A stretch of 31,173 nt of DNA, from positions 4,093,565 to 4,124,737 of the forward strand of contig BFEA01000032.1 of assembly GCA_003427395.1 (NCBI GenBank). The letters are read 5' to 3'. Both the position numbers and the translations under genes were made by a program. This DNA is from Chara braunii. Its lineage: Eukaryota > Streptophyta > Charophyceae > Charales > Characeae. Below the pieces are notes generated by a model. It searched no databases, was not told where the DNA came from, and saw nothing but the letters and a program-made list of their open reading frames with translations. This document shows, one piece after another, positions 9,681 to 18,150 of this stretch. Position 1 is the first letter of the stretch. Each line of letters starts with the position of its first letter.

Positions 9681-9876
9681 GAGAGAGTGGTTGAATGATA
9701 AGGAGATACAGTTCCCTGGGCCGAGTAGACCCGGTAGCCGCGTTAGGTTGTGTCATTGATTAGTTAGAGTAGGGTTGTATAGTTGATAGGCTAACAATTG
9801 GATATAGTAATGGTCCGTAGATTAGTGGTAGGGATGAAAATTGGTAGATTGAAGTCAAATGAGACTGTGATGAGAT

Positions 9877-10020
9877 GATGTATCCAAGGGACGCTAGACC
9901 TGGTTTCCAGCAGGTGTTGCTCCCCACCAATAGATGGAGCAGCCCGACAGGCAAACCCTCAATTCCGGTGGTTCTCTTACCACCACTGGGATAGAGGCCG
10001 TGCAAAAGGGCTTTTCTAAG
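9877..10020 (+). repeat. Dispersed repeat, copy 1 (partner at 27612-27756)
   Basis: About 145 bp closely match 27612-27756 in the same orientation, sharing gatgtatc, ggtttccagcaggtg, ctccccaccaatagatggag and ccctcaatt. Differences are mostly single substitutions. On the minus strand both copies keep an open frame with SGCSIYWWGA, which may be coincidental. The element type is unknown. Confidence 0.8.
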
Positions 10021-10118
10021 AAAAGAAAAAGAAAAAGAAAAAGAAAAAAGAGACTTGTGAATGAATGGATGTTCAAATTGGTATCATTCCCTGATGCTCT
10101 CAGGGACTCCGGGTAGAA

Positions 10119-10304
10119 TTAAACCGCCACTACTTTCCACATACATCGACGTGGATGAGGCCCCACAAGGCCCGGAGTCGGTAAGCCGAAAATTGCCCCC
10201 ATTGATAAATTTATCAAGGGCGGTCGCTGCTGGGCCCCCCGAAGAATACGGTGTAGATTATATTCCCAAATGGGACACCACTGTGAAAGGTAGTGGCGGC
10301 TTAA
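10119..10304. mobile_element. MITE-like fold-back element with TTAA ends
   Basis: Terminal inverted repeats of 23 bp (10119-10141 and 10282-10304) match at 20 positions. Both ends carry TTAA (10119-10122 and 10301-10304), which would fit a TTAA target duplication as in piggyBac-type elements. The centre holds a perfect 16-bp palindrome, ttgataaatttatcaa (10202-10217). No transposase is encoded. The TTAA could also be part of the repeat itself. Confidence 0.55.
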
Positions 10305-10414
10305 AGAAAAAGGGGGGAAAAATACTGCAGCGGAAACGGAACCCATGAGTTGTATTCGAGGGAAGAACTGCCTTCCGACTCACATGTAGCTAGAGCATAC
10401 TACCACTACCACCT

Positions 10415-10417
<3 letters not shown>

Positions 10418-10454
<37 letters not shown>

Positions 10455-10905
10455 AAAGTTGCCTTCTCCTCATTGGGGGACAGCCATGTATTTTTCTCTC
10501 ACCTCACATATTTTTTAACTGGCGTTCTGCCATGTCATGGAACATATCTTTCTTTCACTACCTACCTACCAGTACCCCTAAGGCTATACACGGGACCGCT
10601 GCAAGCATAGCTTTGAACGCTGCCTTCTCCTCATCGGGGCACAGCCATATATTTTTTTCTCACCTCACTTCACATATTTTTTAACTGGCGTTCTGCCATG
10701 TCATGGAGCATATCTTTCTTTTACTACTTACCTACCACCACTACTAAGAAGGCTATACAGGGAACCCCTGCACGCATAGCTTTCGTTCGATTGGTTAGGC
10801 ATGCAAGTGGCATTCAGGAGGTCGTGGGCTCAATCCCCATAGCTAAACCTGTGGCACTCTTGGTGCCAACCAACTGAGATAGTCAGGATCCTCCCAGTGG
10901 GTACT
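10418..10905. mobile_element. T-tailed SINE-like element, copy A
   Basis: It begins with a run of 36 T (10418-10453), then has two tandem copies of a ~161-bp unit (10454-10614 and 10615-10783) sharing ccttctcctcat, ttaactggcgttctgcc and cctacc phrases. A tRNA-like stretch follows (10790-10851; box B-like gtgggctcaatcccc), then about 55 bp of tail. The same order occurs at 19533-19863. The T run suggests a poly(A) tail on the minus strand. A target duplication is not clear; the short tactacc occurs at both flanks. Confidence 0.55.
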
Positions 10906-11232
10906 ACCGTAGTAAGGTCTTCAGCCAACAGGCGTCAGTGTAGTAAGGTCTTCAGCCAACACGGGCGTCAGTGGGTGTGAGTGGGTTGCGTGTGGTGTGT
11001 GGGAGTACTACCGTAGTAAGGTCTTCAGCCAACACGGGCGTCAGTGTAGTAATGTCTCAGCCAACACGGGTGTCAGTGGGTGTGAGTGGGTTGCGTGTGG
11101 TGTGTGGGAGACTGTTGGCTTTAGACACTACTGTTGCTAAGTAAGGTCTTCAGCCAACAGGGGCGTCAGTGGGTGAGAGTTGGTTGCGTGTTGTGTGTGG
11201 GAGACTGTTGGCTTTAGACACTAGTGTTACTC
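10901..11232. repeat. Satellite-like array around a ~34-bp core
   Basis: The core gtaaggtcttcagccaacac plus gggcgtcagtg occurs about five times, in a higher-order unit of about 104-125 bp that also contains gtgggtgtgagtgggttgcg and tgtgtgggag. The last two units share gactgttggctttagacact. Copies are imperfect. No coding potential is visible. Confidence 0.85.
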
Positions 11233-11252
11233 GATGGGGGGTGGGGAAAGAT

Positions 11253-11400
11253 GAAAAGGGAGGCACAGTTACTGGCAAAACTGCACAGAAGATTGAAAAG
11301 GGAGGCACAGTTACTGGCAAAATTGCACAGAGGATTGAAAAGGGAGGCACAGTTACTGGCAAATGCTCGGAAGATGAAAGGTAGGCACAGTTACGGGCAA
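11253..11400. repeat. 42-bp minisatellite, four copies
   Basis: Units begin with gaaaagggaggcacagtta at 11253, 11295 and 11337, and a diverged unit starts at 11376 (spacing 42, 42, 39). In one frame they encode EKGGTVTGK repeats, but no start, domain or conserved context supports a gene. Confidence 0.85.
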
Positions 11401-11533
11401 ATGATCGGTCTTTGTGTTAGCCGGGCCCCCGCAGGCGGGCCCAACCTGCACCCTAAAAGCACAGTTACTGGCACATGCTCGGTCTTTGTGTTAGCCGGGC
11501 CCCCGCAGGCGCCCCCAACCTGCACCCTAAACG
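11386..11533. repeat. 74-bp tandem duplication
   Basis: Two units, 11386-11459 and 11460-11533, share ctcggtctttgtgttagc (first copy gatcgg), the GC-rich ccgggcccccgcaggcg and aacctgcaccctaaa. They start with the same cacagttac phrase as the preceding 42-bp array, so the two arrays are related. A short caaaggggcaaaggggcaaa run follows. Confidence 0.85.
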
Positions 11534-11640
11534 CTAGGGCAAAGGGGCAAAGGGGCAAACATGCTGTTACCTCTCACCACCGACAGAGGTAACCTGCCTT
11601 CACCGAAGAGAGGTAGAAAGCTACCACCTCTCTTATCACT

Positions 11641-11675
11641 ACGTAGTCCTTTTTTTTTTTTTTTTTTGGACTACG
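11641..11675. repeat. Hairpin with an 18-T loop
   Basis: Arms cgtagtcc (11642-11649) and ggactacg (11668-11675) are perfectly complementary around 18 T. The flank gctaccacctctct resembles the flank before the T run of SINE-like copy A. Confidence 0.7.
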
Positions 11676-12420
11676 CATTCCTTGTTTCTTCTTCTTTTTG
11701 TTTCGACAACGTAGTCCTACCGTAGTGCTGCACGACCGAGCACACCGAGTGGGTACGACCGTAGTTACTTCAAGTGTTACGCTCTAGTACACAACTACAC
11801 TACGGTCTTCTCCTGAATGCAACGCACACTGTGCATGAATGTATATCCCGTACATAGTGAAGTGATAGGCTCAGAGATTTTACTCCGCGGACAAGGCAAT
11901 GGTCAGTACTCACAACGTACGGGCAGCGAAGCTTTCAACACAATCTATCTTTCCGGCTTAACACCGTCATAATGTGGGTGCCGTTTATTCGGGGAAGGAC
12001 GGTAGCAGCAGCAGCAGCAGCAGCAGTGCTACCAGTCGCAGCATAGATACGTAGTATGAGCCATGCTGGGCGTGACGAATACGTATCTGTGCTTCTCGTG
12101 TTCTTTTTCCAGATCACCAAGCAAACGATCACCCTGTTCATACCCACATCTGCTTCTTCTTCTTCTTCTTCCTTTTAATTTTCTTCTTTCGGTTTCCTCT
12201 CAAATCTATCTTTTCACATCTCTGCTTCACAATGGTAATATAATTGTTATGAAAAAAGGAGAGGTGATTTCTTCTGTGAAGTGTTCTGCCCTCTGTGATC
12301 ATCTAATTAACGTTTCCTTTTCCTGACGTTGTGTGAATTTCCATTCCCTGTCCTCTCGCGCCTTGTTCGTTATGGAACTCACTGAGGAATAATAAATGGT
12401 TTGTCAATCTGCCTGATGCT
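11676..12420. other. No gene seen
   Basis: This stretch contains a short CAG repeat (about 12005-12026) and a short TTC run (about 12155-12172). Several related phrases (gtagtcctaccgtag, ctacactacggtc) recur near 11715-11810. No ORF with protein-like character was found. Confidence 0.5.
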
Positions 12421-12429
12421 CTTTACAGC

Positions 12430-12543
12430 GACGAAGTAAAGAACACTCTTCTTCTTCTTCTTCTTCTTCTTCTTCTTCTTCTTCTTCGTTTTCTTCCTTT
12501 TCTTTCTCCTTTTACTTCCTCTTTTTTCTTCTTTCTTCTTCTT

Positions 12544-12574
<31 letters not shown>

Positions 12575-12790
12575 TCGAAGCGTGTACGAAAGGCAGTTGG
12601 CCCCTGTTTTCACTATTCACTATTCACTATTCACTATTCTTGTTCTTCTTCTTCGTTTTCTTCCTTTTCCTTCCCCTTTTACTTCTTCCGCTTCTTTCTT
12701 ATTTCTTCTTCTTCTTCTTCTTCTTCTTCTTCGTTGTAGTCCTAGTGGTTGTCTTCTTCGTTTTTTCCTCGTCATTGTCGTCGTTTTCTA
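12430..12790. repeat. CTT/TTC microsatellite cluster
   Basis: Long runs of CTT occur at about 12449-12487, 12532-12574 and 12704-12733, with imperfect pyrimidine sequence between them and a ttcactattcac run near 12610-12640. Reverse-strand frames are poly-Arg/Lys artefacts. Confidence 0.9.
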
Positions 12791-12923
12791 GGAATTGTTT
12801 GATAGGAGGTAAAAACTACAAGCACATTGCTGAGATGGGGGTAGCTATTTGATGAAACACTGGTAGGAATTTCATGCTCGACAGACCGATAAGGAATTCT
12901 TTGCCGGAGAGCAGTTTCGGACC

Positions 12924-12965
12924 GCACTTCTTTGCCGGCCGATTAATCGGCCGGCGAAGAAGTGC
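12924..12965. repeat. 42-bp near-perfect palindrome
   Basis: It is centred at 12944/12945. The inner 22 bp (12934-12955, gccggccgattaatcggcc plus ggc) are perfect, and extending to gcacttc/gaagtgc leaves one mismatch. It lies about 830 bp upstream of the MFS start codon. It could be a dimer-binding site, a fold-back remnant or chance; no evidence decides. Confidence 0.75.
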
Positions 12966-12975
12966 TGTGCGGCAC

Positions 12976-13047
12976 GAAAAGACAGTAAATTGATCAGAAC
13001 AGAGACCGCGCGAAAAGACATTACTTGTAAATTGATCAGAACAGAGA
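12976..13047. repeat. Short direct repeat upstream of the MFS gene
   Basis: The phrase cgaaaagaca followed by taaattgatcagaacagaga occurs twice, near 12976-13006 and 13012-13047, with small differences between the halves. It is immediately downstream of the 42-bp palindrome. Confidence 0.7.
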
Positions 13048-13156
13048 TGGAGTAAGGGGCGGAGGTGGTGGTTACGTGGCGTGGAAAGATGTGAAGTGAA
13101 GTGCGCTTTGCAATTGGAAGATTGAACGCGACTGACGCAGAACTGAATGGCGGGGA

Positions 13157-13500
13157 CACATAAGAAAAAAAGGGAGGAATAGAAGAAGAAGAAGAAGAAG
13201 AATGGTGACAAACAGAGGCCAACAAACTGTCATGCTTCACGCTTCTCCGACAAATCTTCAACAGTTCCGCACGTACAACAAGTCTTAGAAACGCCCACAA
13301 GAAGGAGAAGGCGGAGGAGGACGGAAAGCAAGGAGGCTGTAAATATGGGGCTATAGGCGAAGGCGAGAGAAAAAGGAGGAGGAGGAGGAGGAGGACGGAA
13401 ATCAAAGAGGCTGTAACGGTGGGGTATACGTGAAGGAGCCAGAAAAAGGAGGAGAGGGAGGAATCCATAGAAGTGAAAGACAGGAATAGAAGACGAAGAC

Positions 13501-13531
<31 letters not shown>

Positions 13532-13536
13532 AAGAC

Positions 13537-13567
<31 letters not shown>

Positions 13568-13795
13568 AAGAAGACGAAGAAGAGCCTAGAAAGATGAGGT
13601 AAGTGACGGAGAGGGTAAAAGTAGGAGAGATAGAGAAGCGAAGAAAAGGAGGGAGAAAGACAGGAATATAAAAGAAAACACGGAGAAGGAAGAGGGAGGA
13701 GGAGAAGAAGAAGAGAGACAGCAGAAGACGACAAGGGAATTCAGCAGAGGACGCGACAGCACACGAAGAGAGAAGAGAGGAGAAGAACAGAAAGG
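13157..13795. repeat. Purine-rich GAA/GGA tract, leader of the MFS gene
   Basis: The plus strand is nearly pure A/G over much of this stretch, with GAA runs at about 13181-13200, 13503-13534 and 13540-13575 and GGA runs near 13375-13395. It directly precedes the ATG at 13796 and probably forms the 5' leader or proximal promoter. No TATA box was found that I would defend. Confidence 0.7.
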
Positions 13796-16090
13796 ATGTT
13801 GCCTTTCCGGTGCCCTTACTGGTTGAAACACCTTCGTCGTAATCCATGGATCGCCCTGGTGGCTGGACTGTTACTCGAGTGCTGCGCGGGAGCGGCAGAC
13901 AATTTCTCTATATATTCCACAAGGATGAAGACTTCTCTCGGTTACGATCAGCTTATGCTGAATACACTTGGCACGGCCAAAGATGTGAACGTCGCAGTTA
14001 TCGCTGGCTGGCTTTACAACCACGTTCGGCCTCGAACGCTGCTCCTCATCGCTGCGTTATGTTCTACTTCCGGTTATCTTCTTCTATGGCTGGCTGTGAA
14101 ACATCTCATCATCCAGCCCCCCTTCGCTGTCATGCTAGTTTTCCTCTGCGTCGCTGCTAACAGCGGCTTCTTTTTCACTACGGGTATCGTCGTCACTATG
14201 ATTAGGAATTTTCCTGATTGCCGCGGCTATGTGGTTGGGCTCGTTAAGGGCTTTTGTGGACTGAGCGCGGCGATCTTTGCGCAAGTGTATATGGCAGTAT
14301 TCGCTCCCGACGCTGATGACTTCCTCCTCCTCGTTGCCGTGCTACCCACCGTCTTCACTCTCTCTCTCATGTTCTTCATCCGACCCATAGATCGGCGTCG
14401 ACGTGGCGATGCCTATGAAGCGTATGTCCGTGGGAAGTTCGGATTTCTGTACGCCGTTGGCCTCGTTCTCGCGCTCTACTTGCTGGGCGTCATCGTCGTC
14501 GAGGAGGTGCGCGGGCTGTCGGTCACCGAGCGCGTGATGGGGCTCCTGACCATGATGGTCATCCTGGTTTCGATGGTCGGCGTGACGAAGAGATGGCCGA
14601 AGCCATTCGCCGAGGAAGAGGACGGATATGGCGGCGGCGTCGGCGCGGGGCTCTTGCTTATCGCCGGCGACGGCTATGGCGTCGGCGGCGGTGGGAGCAA
14701 GAGGTCCTCCTTGTCGGGGATCGAGCGCCCGCTTCTGCTAGGAGAAGACGACGGCACAACAGATCTCGAGCGCGTCAAGAGCGAAAGAGAGGAGGCAGAG
14801 AAGCAGAGAGAGCAACATGAGCAGGGCGACGACGACGACGACGACGAGGTGGAGTCTGTCATTCACGAGATCGAAATTGAGCTAGCCAATGAATGGCCGT
14901 TCGATTCCGATGAAGACTCAGATGAAGATTCCGAAGAAGGAGGAGGAGGAGGAGGGGGAGGAGGAGGAGGAGGAGGAGGAGGAGGAGAGGAGGGGTACAA
15001 AAGAGATGGGCGAGGAGGGAGGAGAATCACAGAAGGCGATGACATAGATGTTGACGACGGCTCTGGAGGTCCATATAGGACGGCCATGGAGGATAATGAT
15101 CTTCTTGTTGGAGATGCCGTACACCAGAGGCGGCGGGAAAGCAGCAACGACAGCTGGAAGCCCGATGCGCTCATGGCTTCTTCCGGCACGTCGGCGGGAC
15201 TCGCTGACCATCCTCCTCCTCCTTATCCTCTTCCTCCTCCTCCTCCTCCTTCCAATCAAGATCATTATGATCAGCAGCAGCAGAACAGGCAGGGGACGGG
15301 GGATGATGAAGATCGGGATCGGGATCGTCTTCTTCGAGGAGAGGATGTGGTCATAACGGGATCGAGACGGCGACGTCGTCGTCCTGTGCGCGGGGAGGAC
15401 TTCACCATTCGTCAAGCCGCGAAGACCGTCGATTTTTGGCTTATCTTTGCTTCTTCGGTGATCGGACGAGGGTGCGGCTTTGCAGTGATGAACAACCTTG
15501 GGCAGATGGGAATGGCGCTAGGGTACGAGGGGAAGAGCATCAGCGCTTTCGTCTCCTTGTTGAGCATCTGGAACTTCCTCGGCTGCCTCGGGTCGGGATT
15601 CGGTTCGGAGGCGATGGTGAGGGAGTGGTCCTGGCCTCGCCCCGTCGTCCAGGTCATCGTCCTCGTGCTTATGACCGGCGGCAACGTGCTGTTCTGGTCG
15701 AACAGGCCCGGGGTTCTCTACTTTGGCTCCGCCTTGGTTGGGTTGTCCTTCGGCGCGCAGGTGACGTTGATGCCCGCGCTCGTCTCCGAGATCTTCGGCC
15801 TTAGAAAATTTGCTGAGCTGTACAACTGGATCAATCTTGCCAATCCCATTGGCTCGTACATCTTCTCGGTCTGTCTGGCGGGTTCCGTGTACGACAGGGA
15901 GGCGGCGAAACAGCAGTCGAGCAAATGCCGTGGGCATCAATGCTACAGCTTGACGTTCCTCGTCATGGCCGTCGCATGCCTGGGAGCCATCGTATTGAAC
16001 GTGGCGCTGGTCGCTCGAACGAGAAAATTCTACAAGCGAGGACGACGAAGTAAACGAGAGGTGGCCGGGGGAGCTCAAGATCAGATCTGA
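13796..16090 (+). CDS. Nodulin-like / NFD4-like major facilitator membrane protein
   Basis: An intact single-exon ORF of 764 residues. The N-terminal part (about 16-262) matches the plant nodulin-like domain: NPWIALVAGLLLECCAGAA, YSTRMKTSLGYDQLMLNTLG, then AKDVNV, with about seven or eight membrane segments. The C-terminal part (about 540-745) has FTIRQAAKTVDFWLIF, MPALVSEIFGLRKFAELYNW and CYSLTFLV, as in NFD4-type proteins, with about six more segments. Between them lies an unusual ~270-residue soluble linker with Asp, Gly (about 16 in a row) and Pro runs and three acidic dileucine motifs (ERPLLL, EDNDLL, DRDRLL). Relatives in land plants are usually about 550-600 residues. They are integral membrane proteins; one Arabidopsis member (NFD4) is linked to nuclear fusion. 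The substrate is unknown. The first ATG of the frame precedes the conserved domain by only 15 residues, so the start is plausible. Confidence 0.85.
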   Translation: MLPFRCPYWLKHLRRNPWIALVAGLLLECCAGAADNFSIYSTRMKTSLGYDQLMLNTLGTAKDVNVAVIAGWLYNHVRPRTLLLIAALCSTSGYLLLWLAVKHLIIQPPFAVMLVFLCVAANSGFFFTTGIVVTMIRNFPDCRGYVVGLVKGFCGLSAAIFAQVYMAVFAPDADDFLLLVAVLPTVFTLSLMFFIRPIDRRRRGDAYEAYVRGKFGFLYAVGLVLALYLLGVIVVEEVRGLSVTERVMGLLTMMVILVSMVGVTKRWPKPFAEEEDGYGGGVGAGLLLIAGDGYGVGGGGSKRSSLSGIERPLLLGEDDGTTDLERVKSEREEAEKQREQHEQGDDDDDDEVESVIHEIEIELANEWPFDSDEDSDEDSEEGGGGGGGGGGGGGGGGEEGYKRDGRGGRRITEGDDIDVDDGSGGPYRTAMEDNDLLVGDAVHQRRRESSNDSWKPDALMASSGTSAGLADHPPPPYPLPPPPPPSNQDHYDQQQQNRQGTGDDEDRDRDRLLRGEDVVITGSRRRRRRPVRGEDFTIRQAAKTVDFWLIFASSVIGRGCGFAVMNNLGQMGMALGYEGKSISAFVSLLSIWNFLGCLGSGFGSEAMVREWSWPRPVVQVIVLVLMTGGNVLFWSNRPGVLYFGSALVGLSFGAQVTLMPALVSEIFGLRKFAELYNWINLANPIGSYIFSVCLAGSVYDREAAKQQSSKCRGHQCYSLTFLVMAVACLGAIVLNVALVARTRKFYKRGRRSKREVAGGAQDQI
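14827..15290 (+). repeat. Coding microsatellites in the MFS linker
   Basis: The linker is built from triplet repeats: GAC run at 14827-14847 (Asp), GGA/GGG run at 14938-14989 (Gly), CTC/TCC run at 15210-15252 (Pro) and CAG run at 15273-15284 (Gln). They keep the frame. Confidence 0.9.
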
Positions 16091-16280
16091 TCTGACGGCT
16101 CGAACGAGGACGACGCCTCGGCGGCGCGCACCGCCGATCTGACGGCTCGGCGCGCATCGTCGATCTGACGGCTCGAACGAGGGACTACAAGATCAGATCT
16201 GATCTGACGGCTCGAACGAGGACGACGGCTCGGCGCGCACCGTCGATCTGACGGCTCCGACGAGGACGACGGCTCGAATC
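16078..16280. repeat. Tandem repeats spanning the MFS stop codon
   Basis: The phrase gatctgacggctc recurs at 16089, 16136, 16162, 16201 and 16245, mixed with aacgaggacgacg and cggcgcgcaccg. A 16-bp palindrome agatcagatctgatct occurs at 16078-16093, overlapping the TGA at 16088-16090, and again at 16190-16205. Confidence 0.85.
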
Positions 16281-16331
16281 GTGTAGAACTCGTTTTTTTT
16301 CCCCCGAACGGAGAGAAGCCGTCGTCATGTG

Positions 16332-16412
16332 GAACGTGGCTGGCTCTTGTTGCTCGAAGGAGGACGACGAAGCAAACGAGAGAGGTGGCGAGGGGAGCAC
16401 GAGAGCAGATCT
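16332..16412 (+). repeat. Duplicated 3' end of the MFS coding region
   Basis: This segment matches the last ~90 bp of the ORF (15997-16090): gaacgtggc, gctcgaa, then aggacgacgaagyaaacgag, aggtggc and agatct. The copy lacks about 20 bp in the middle. It lies in the presumed 3' UTR and is non-coding. Confidence 0.75.
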
Positions 16413-17140
16413 AATGCCCTACATATATATACAGAGTATACGCACAATAGGTTTTTTTTGTCGAGTTTGTTTTTGGATTGGTAGCGCTCTATAATTTAAT
16501 TCTTCTTAACGTTCAAAAGCTTGTAGTTGTTGTTGTTGGTGTTGTCTGTTCTCGTTAATTGTTGGTATTGTGTTGTTTTGTAGAGCCCCATTTGAGGGTG
16601 TACGTACTATAGGACTCGTTTTTCTACTTGTTTCTGGACGCAACTGCGGTCAGATGCATCCATCCAGCTCGGGCTGTAAATGCGGTGAGATACACCTGCG
16701 ATAGTGCTAGTGTGAGTACGGCTGCGTAATCTGTCTGGTGGGGACGAGAGAGGCAGTAGTCGTCAAGTTGGCCTGGTCAAGCGTATCCAGGCTGGCTTCA
16801 GGGACCACCTAACCCAATGACAAACCTCGTTTTCTCTCTACTGTCCTCCCTTTCCCCAACTATCTCAGCGCTCCACCGTTTCCCTTCTTCTCGGAGACCG
16901 TGTCCTTCGTAAGCTGACCTCCTCCGCGATCTCCTCCTCCTCCCCGTCTTCTCTCTCTCTCTCTCTCTCTCTGTGTCTCAGAGTGCCTGATTCTATGGAA
17001 AGGATCGCACCAAGGCTTGTCGAACGGTAACCTTGCATGCATCCGATGCAAGAAGACGTCCAGGTACACTCAAGTGTTCGTGAGGCCAGTCTTGGTGTGA
17101 CTGGCACCTTAGTTGCTCAGCTAATCGTTACACTCACCAT
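16413..17140. other. No gene seen
   Basis: Presumed 3' flank of the MFS gene. It contains atatatata near 16424, a tgttgttgttggtgttg run near 16528 and a short CT run near 16950-16972. No AATAAA hexamer was found close to the stop. Confidence 0.5.
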
Positions 17141-17141
17141 T

Positions 17142-17162
17142 TTCCTCCCTCCCTCCCTCCCT

Positions 17163-17234
<72 letters not shown>

Positions 17235-17235
17235 N

Positions 17236-17304
<69 letters not shown>
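17142..17304. repeat. (CCCT)n/(CT)n microsatellite with one undetermined base
   Basis: A CCCT run (about 17143-17169) passes into a CT run to 17304. Base 17235 is n. The length is therefore unreliable. Confidence 0.95.
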
Positions 17305-17311
<7 letters not shown>

Positions 17312-17541
17312 GCCCGCTCGAAGACTGATTAAGCGCCTCAGAGTTCGTTTCGTTATTGATAGATCATGCCAAGACTTCACGTACACTTCGTGCATGTATC
17401 TAGTCCAAGAAAACACCCAAATACACTATTTGAGTGCAGCCGCGGTCTGATGTGTGCCCCTTCAGCTCATCGTCACATCAGCATCATCAGCACTGATTGT
17501 CACATTTCATTCGCTGAGATTCGTTCACGACAGTTTTTGGT

Positions 17542-17547
<6 letters not shown>

Positions 17548-17601
<54 letters not shown>
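17548..17601. repeat. (CT)n microsatellite
   Basis: About 26 uninterrupted CT dinucleotides. ORFs crossing it on either strand are artefacts. Confidence 0.95.
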
Positions 17602-17602
<1 letters not shown>

Positions 17603-17892
17603 CGTTAGGAGTGACACTCAAACAGAGGTACACGAGACAGAGGCAGAGAGAGGAGGAGACGGAAGGAGGAGGAGGAGTGGAGTGTGGGTGTTTTGGGGTC
17701 CAGACTGTGTATTCGAAGGCTTGTTAGGTTGGTGCTTTTCGTGAACGGTTTTGAATGAAGCACAAAGATTCGGAGAGCAAGGGTTGTTCTTTTTTTTTCT
17801 TTTCGCCTTTTCGCCGGAGAGGGAGGGCAAGTAACGTCAAGGTTCTCACGGATTGTGATTTATGATTATGATTGCCGTGAAGGTCATCTGAG

Positions 17893-18060
17893 GGTCGTCG
17901 CCACGAGAGGGAGCCTGGAAGGAGGGACAGGAAAGGGGCAGGAAGTATGCTGTGGTACCTCGCGAGCTCAACGACCGGTCGTCGCCACGAGAGGGAGCCT
18001 GGAAGGAGGGACAGGAAAGGGGCAGGAAGTATGCTGTGGTACCTCGCGAGTTCAACGACC
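17893..18060. repeat. 84-bp tandem duplication
   Basis: Units 17893-17976 and 17977-18060 are nearly identical, both beginning ggtcgtcgccacgagaggga and ending tcaacgacc; the only difference I see is gagctcaac against gagttcaac. Confidence 0.9.
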
Positions 18061-18150
18061 GGTCGGGGGATCAAGTTCAACGACCGGTCGGGGGATCGAG
18101 CTCAACGACCGGTCGGGGGATCGAGTTCAACGACCGGTCGAGGGATCGAG
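18051..18150. repeat. 25-bp tandem repeat, four copies
   Basis: Units start at 18051, 18076, 18101 and 18126 with the form ytcaacgaccggtcgggg, then gatc and rag. The first unit overlaps the end of the preceding 84-bp duplication, so the two arrays grew from the same sequence. Confidence 0.9.

Noticed and set aside
10061-10348. 95-codon plus-strand ORF
   Set aside because: It spans a fold-back element from end to end and shows no domain.
10901-11232. CRISPR-like repeat array
   Set aside because: Spacers are themselves repeated and of unequal length, and the context is nuclear eukaryotic; it is a satellite-type array.
11169-11592. ORFs with EKGGTVTGK or REAQLLAKL repeats
   Set aside because: These are frames across a 42-bp minisatellite with no flanking coding evidence.
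12423-12620. Arg/Lys-rich minus-strand ORF
   Set aside because: Pure translation of the CTT microsatellite.
13402-13847. Minus-strand ORFs rich in Ser and Phe upstream of the MFS gene
   Set aside because: They are translations of the GAA/GGA tract and have no domain or start context.
15518-16078. 186-codon minus-strand ORF
   Set aside because: It is the antisense shadow of the conserved MFS C-terminal domain.
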